Shown here one piece after another: positions 61,485-64,000 of a DNA stretch of 64,000 nt. Every line of letters begins with the position of its first letter. Positions within the stretch are counted from its first letter, which is position 1. The notes under the pieces were generated by a model. It made no database searches. It worked only from the letters and a program-made list of their open reading frames with translations, and was not told the origin of the DNA. A program made the translations under genes and the position numbers. This DNA is from Streptomyces sp. BK340 (GTDB taxonomy: Bacteria > Actinomycetota > Actinomycetes > Streptomycetales > Streptomycetaceae). The stretch spans positions 1 to 64,000 of the forward strand of contig NZ_VISR01000029.1 of NCBI RefSeq assembly GCF_007827595.1. Direction: 5' to 3'.

Positions 61485-62186
61485 CTACGGGCGCAGGGCC
61501 GGCAGGGGGTCCGGGGTCAGCCTGCGGAACAGCGGATCCCAGTCGGTGGGCGCCGCGCCCGGCTCGTTGTAGACCTCGAACGTGCGGCCCGCGGCCGCCG
61601 CGGAGCCGAGCGCCCGGACACAGGCCTCGGCCACCGAGGCGCGTGAGACCCAGCCGTCGCCGCGGTCGTCCTGCTCCAGCCGGACACCCGCGCCCGCGCT
61701 GCCGTCGTCGGTCAGCCAGCCGGGCCGCACCACCGTGTAGGCGAAACCCGAGTCCCGTACCGCGTCCTCGCCGCGCAGCCGCCAGTCCAGCAGCCGCCCG
61801 TAGGCGTTCATCGGGTGCTCGCGCCGGGTCACGAAGATCTGGCTCACCAGTACGAACCGGGGCCGCAGCGCGGACTCCGCGGCCGCCGCCAGCACGTTGC
61901 GCACTCCGCTGCAGACCGTGGTCTCCGGGCTGTCGGGACCGGAGTCGGCGGTACCCGGCTCCACGCTGAACACCACGGCGGCACAACCGTGCAGCGCGGG
62001 CCCCAGCGTGTCCGCGTACCGTACGTCCGCCTGCCGCAGCTCGGTGCCGGGCGGCGGGGTCGCTCCTCGCTCCGGGTGCCGGCTCACCACGCGGACCCGC
62101 TCGCCCGCCTCGGCCAGTCTCCTGGTCACGAGGGAGCCGAGCCGTCCCGCTCCGCCGATCACCGCTACGGGGCCGTGCATGTGCAT
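61485..62186 (-). CDS. NmrA/SDR-like NAD(P)-binding protein
   Basis: 233 residues. VAVIGGAGRLGSLVTRRLAE is the Rossmann motif; LVSQIFVTRREHPMNAYGRL and YTVVRPGWLTDD are typical of atypical SDRs that lack the YxxxK catalytic pair in canonical form. It may be a redox sensor or act on NAD(P)-linked substrate. ATG 62186 (MHMHGPVAVIGG). It is 40 bp downstream of the nucleotidyltransferase gene on the same strand. Confidence 0.8.
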   Translation of the reverse strand: MHMHGPVAVIGGAGRLGSLVTRRLAEAGERVRVVSRHPERGATPPPGTELRQADVRYADTLGPALHGCAAVVFSVEPGTADSGPDSPETTVCSGVRNVLAAAAESALRPRFVLVSQIFVTRREHPMNAYGRLLDWRLRGEDAVRDSGFAYTVVRPGWLTDDGSAGAGVRLEQDDRGDGWVSRASVAEACVRALGSAAAAGRTFEVYNEPGAAPTDWDPLFRRLTPDPLPALRP

Positions 62187-62226
62187 GATTCCCCCTATGT
62201 GTTGAGGCCTGTCGTCCCCGGCCGGG

Positions 62227-63570
62227 TCACACCCAGCGCAGGACGTCGTCGGCGCTCGTCAGCTCGGTCGCGGCGGGCACGCCGGTCAGCGTGGGCACCC
62301 TCAGCCGCGGATAGACGGTGACCCCGCGGAACCGGGACCCGGGACGCAGCACGGCCCCGTCGCCGATCGCTGTGTGCCCTTCGAGCCGGGTGGGCCGGCC
62401 ACGCTCCGAATGGATCACCGCCATCGGTCCGACGTAGGACTCCGAGAGGTCGGCGTGGGCGCCGATCACCGCGGACTCGCCCACGGCGGAGCGGACGAGC
62501 GTGCTGCCCTCACGGATCTCGGCCCCGTCGCCGACGTCCGTGTGCTCCAGCCGCACGCCCGGCCCGATCTCGACGTCGTGACCGATGCGCACGCCGGGGC
62601 CGATCAGCACCGACCCCTCCTCGATCTTCTGGGCGAGGGTCGTGCCGGTCAGGTCGTCCTTCGTCAGCAGGCTGCTCTCGTGGATCCAGCCCTGCGCTCC
62701 GGCCTGCCCGGACCGCGCCATGAGCCGGTTCATCTGCTCGTACGCGCCGTCGAGCACGAGCCGCAGCGTGTGCAGATAGTCCTGTACGTTGCCCAGGTCG
62801 CCGAGCCTGCCGATGGCATGGGTGGCGACCGGGTGGTCGTGTCCGGCCAGCCAGGGCAGCAGGTCCCCGCCCCAGTCGAGCCTTTGGTGGGACTGCCGGA
62901 ACAGCTCCGGCTCCCGGGCCAGCAGCCGCAGCCGGCCGCAGTCCACCAGGTACATCCCGGCGTTGGTGGGCAGTGTCGCCCGCTCGTCCGCGACCGCTTC
63001 CGGGAACAGCTCGCGCAGCCGGGCGGCGGCCGGCTTCTCGACGAAGCCCGTCACCAGCCCCCGTGCGTCGGTGCGCATCACCCCGTACTTGCCGGCGATC
63101 TCCCGCGCCGTCCGTTCCACCGCGGCCACCGTCACCACGGCGCCGCGCGCCTCGTGCGTGGCCCGAAGCTCCCGCAGGTCGAAGTCGAAGAGCGAGTCGA
63201 CCGGCAGCACCAGGGCCTGGCCCTGCAGGTCCCACTGTTCGAGGTTGTGGAGCGTGGCTCCGGCCGAGCCCACGTTGTAGCGGTCGAGGCGCGAGCGGGA
63301 GTACCTGACGTCCACTCCGTGCCGCTCGCCGTGGCCCAGCAGCAGCTTGATCTGGTTACGGTTCTCCAGACCGTGGGCGACCACGTAGAAGCGGCGGATG
63401 CCCTGGTCCCGGCAGGCTTCGACGACCCATTCGATGAGTCGCCTTCCGACGAACGGAATAAGAGCCTTGCTGCGAATGTAGTCGGACGACTCGAGAGTGA
63501 TGGGCTTCGCCCGCTCGCCCCTGCCGCCCGCGAGAATGATTCCTACGGTCTCCGGATTCCGACGAGGCAC
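62227..63570 (-). CDS. Sugar-phosphate nucleotidyltransferase with left-handed beta-helix
   Basis: 447 residues. The N-terminal domain starts VGIILAGGRGERAKPITLES, the nucleotide loop, with SKALIPFVGRRLIEWVVEA and FVEKPAAARL; the C-terminal part (about 300-430) carries hexapeptide repeats (VLIGPGVRIGHDVEIGPGV). It resembles GlgC/mannose-1-phosphate guanylyltransferases and could make an NDP-sugar for the nearby glucan genes, although nucleotide choice is unknown. GTG 63570 follows GGGGGAAAG; the longer frame to 63933 is shadow. It precedes the NmrA-like gene. Confidence 0.83.
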   Translation of the reverse strand: MPRRNPETVGIILAGGRGERAKPITLESSDYIRSKALIPFVGRRLIEWVVEACRDQGIRRFYVVAHGLENRNQIKLLLGHGERHGVDVRYSRSRLDRYNVGSAGATLHNLEQWDLQGQALVLPVDSLFDFDLRELRATHEARGAVVTVAAVERTAREIAGKYGVMRTDARGLVTGFVEKPAAARLRELFPEAVADERATLPTNAGMYLVDCGRLRLLAREPELFRQSHQRLDWGGDLLPWLAGHDHPVATHAIGRLGDLGNVQDYLHTLRLVLDGAYEQMNRLMARSGQAGAQGWIHESSLLTKDDLTGTTLAQKIEEGSVLIGPGVRIGHDVEIGPGVRLEHTDVGDGAEIREGSTLVRSAVGESAVIGAHADLSESYVGPMAVIHSERGRPTRLEGHTAIGDGAVLRPGSRFRGVTVYPRLRVPTLTGVPAATELTSADDVLRWV

Positions 63571-63617
63571 GTTCGCTTTCCCCCTATGAGTTCGTCGGAC
63601 GTCCCCCGAGCCTTCGG

Positions 63618-63773
63618 TCAGCCCCATTCCGGGTCGTGATCGGGGATGTTGGCCGTCTGGACGACCGGCTTGCCGTGCAGGGCCTGCTCGGCCGACTGGG
63701 CGCCGAGTCCGAGGAGGAGCATGAGGGCGAATATCGCGCTGAATCGCTTGGCGGTCGTTCCCATGGAATTCAT
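63618..63773 (-). CDS. Small exported peptide, hypothetical
   Basis: 51 residues. A basic N-terminus (TTAKR) and hydrophobic core (FSAIFALMLLLGLGAQSA) form a signal-peptide or single membrane segment; the remainder is short and polar, ending HDPEWG. ATG 63773 has GGGAGGG eight bases upstream. It lies 47 bp ahead of the nucleotidyltransferase gene on the same strand. No family recognised; it could be a signalling peptide or a small membrane protein. Confidence 0.55.
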   Translation of the reverse strand: MNSMGTTAKRFSAIFALMLLLGLGAQSAEQALHGKPVVQTANIPDHDPEWG

Positions 63774-63903
63774 GTGGATTCCCTCCCAGATGGCTGATAG
63801 GCGCTGTCGCCTCCGCCGCAAGAAGCATGCCGCAGCCAGCAGCCGGATTTCTTCGCTTGGTAGCCTCGTGATCGCGCATTGCGCATTTCTGAAGGGGGAA
63901 CGA

Positions 63904-64000
63904 ATGTGCAGGAAGTCGGACAATCTCTCCCATACCAATGTGATCAGGCTCTGCGACGAAGGTCTGGCCCGTTACCGGGAAGCGCTCTCAAAAGGTCCGA
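63904..64000 (+). CDS. Start of a gene truncated by the window edge, regulator-like
   Basis: An ATG at 63904 follows GGGGGAA. The 32 codons visible read MCRKSDNLSHTNVIRLCDEG, then LARYREALSKGP. This kind of opening (LCDEGLARYREAL) is seen in LuxR-type streptomycete regulators, but the call rests on few residues. It is divergent from the small-peptide gene across 130 bp. Confidence 0.45.
   Translation, partial: MCRKSDNLSHTNVIRLCDEGLARYREALSKGP

Overview
The window reads as the chromosome of a Streptomyces or close relative. GC is very high throughout, GTG starts are common, and it carries characteristic families: an AtrA-like TetR regulator, an AfsR-type SARP/NB-ARC protein, SpoIIE-type PP2C phosphatases, GlgE-pathway glycogen genes and a c-di-AMP riboswitch ahead of an M23 peptidase. 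No search was run. Family calls come from motifs and gene order; the resemblance of the left third to the atrA region of S. coelicolor is from memory.

Left third (1-29 kb), core-like. A leaderless-looking MarR gene is divergent from an MFS exporter. Next come a PAS-PP2C-HATPase phosphatase, a type II NADH dehydrogenase and, divergent from it, atrA. An ECF sigma factor fused to a zinc finger, membrane segments and an NPCBM domain converges on an AfsR-like regulator. A MITE sits exactly at their stop codons. Then follow an asparagine-synthase-like protein, a TPR regulator of the NsdA/sporulation-associated kind, lhgO, trmB, a PrsW-type protease, an aldo/keto reductase and the riboswitch-controlled M23 peptidase. 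After a membrane PP2C phosphatase and an initiator tRNA lies a riboflavin-type cassette: a permuted RibD-like enzyme, a MarR regulator and ribA, with similar palindromes in both promoter regions. A DMT transporter, a GAF protein, tRNA-Lys(TTT), an amino-acid permease and an actinobacterial glycogen synthase (GlgM type) complete this part.

Middle (33-45 kb), accessory. Two divergent operons meet at 39051-39347. The leftward one encodes LtrA, two SnoaL-like proteins, two DJ-1/PfpI proteins, a GMC oxidoreductase, a VOC protein and an ABM monooxygenase. The rightward one encodes two MFS transporters around a VioB/RebD-type ferritin-like enzyme and a third DJ-1 protein, then an aldo/keto reductase. 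It looks like an uncharacterised redox or small-molecule cluster with two export routes.

Right third (45-64 kb). A long leftward array combines glycogen and maltose-1-phosphate genes (mak, an AGE-fold protein, glgX, glgE, glgB) with a partner-switching module (two STAS proteins, an RsbW-like kinase, a PP2C phosphatase with a degenerate receiver) and a MinD/ParA-like ATPase, linked by several 4-nt start/stop overlaps. Upstream of mak are a 64-residue repeat ORF and a DDE-transposase-like gene that appears to have lost its first catalytic Asp. A nucleotidyltransferase, an NmrA-like protein, a small exported peptide and the start of a divergent regulator-like gene close the window. The shared operon suggests storage-carbohydrate turnover tied to stress or developmental sigma control; that link is inference.
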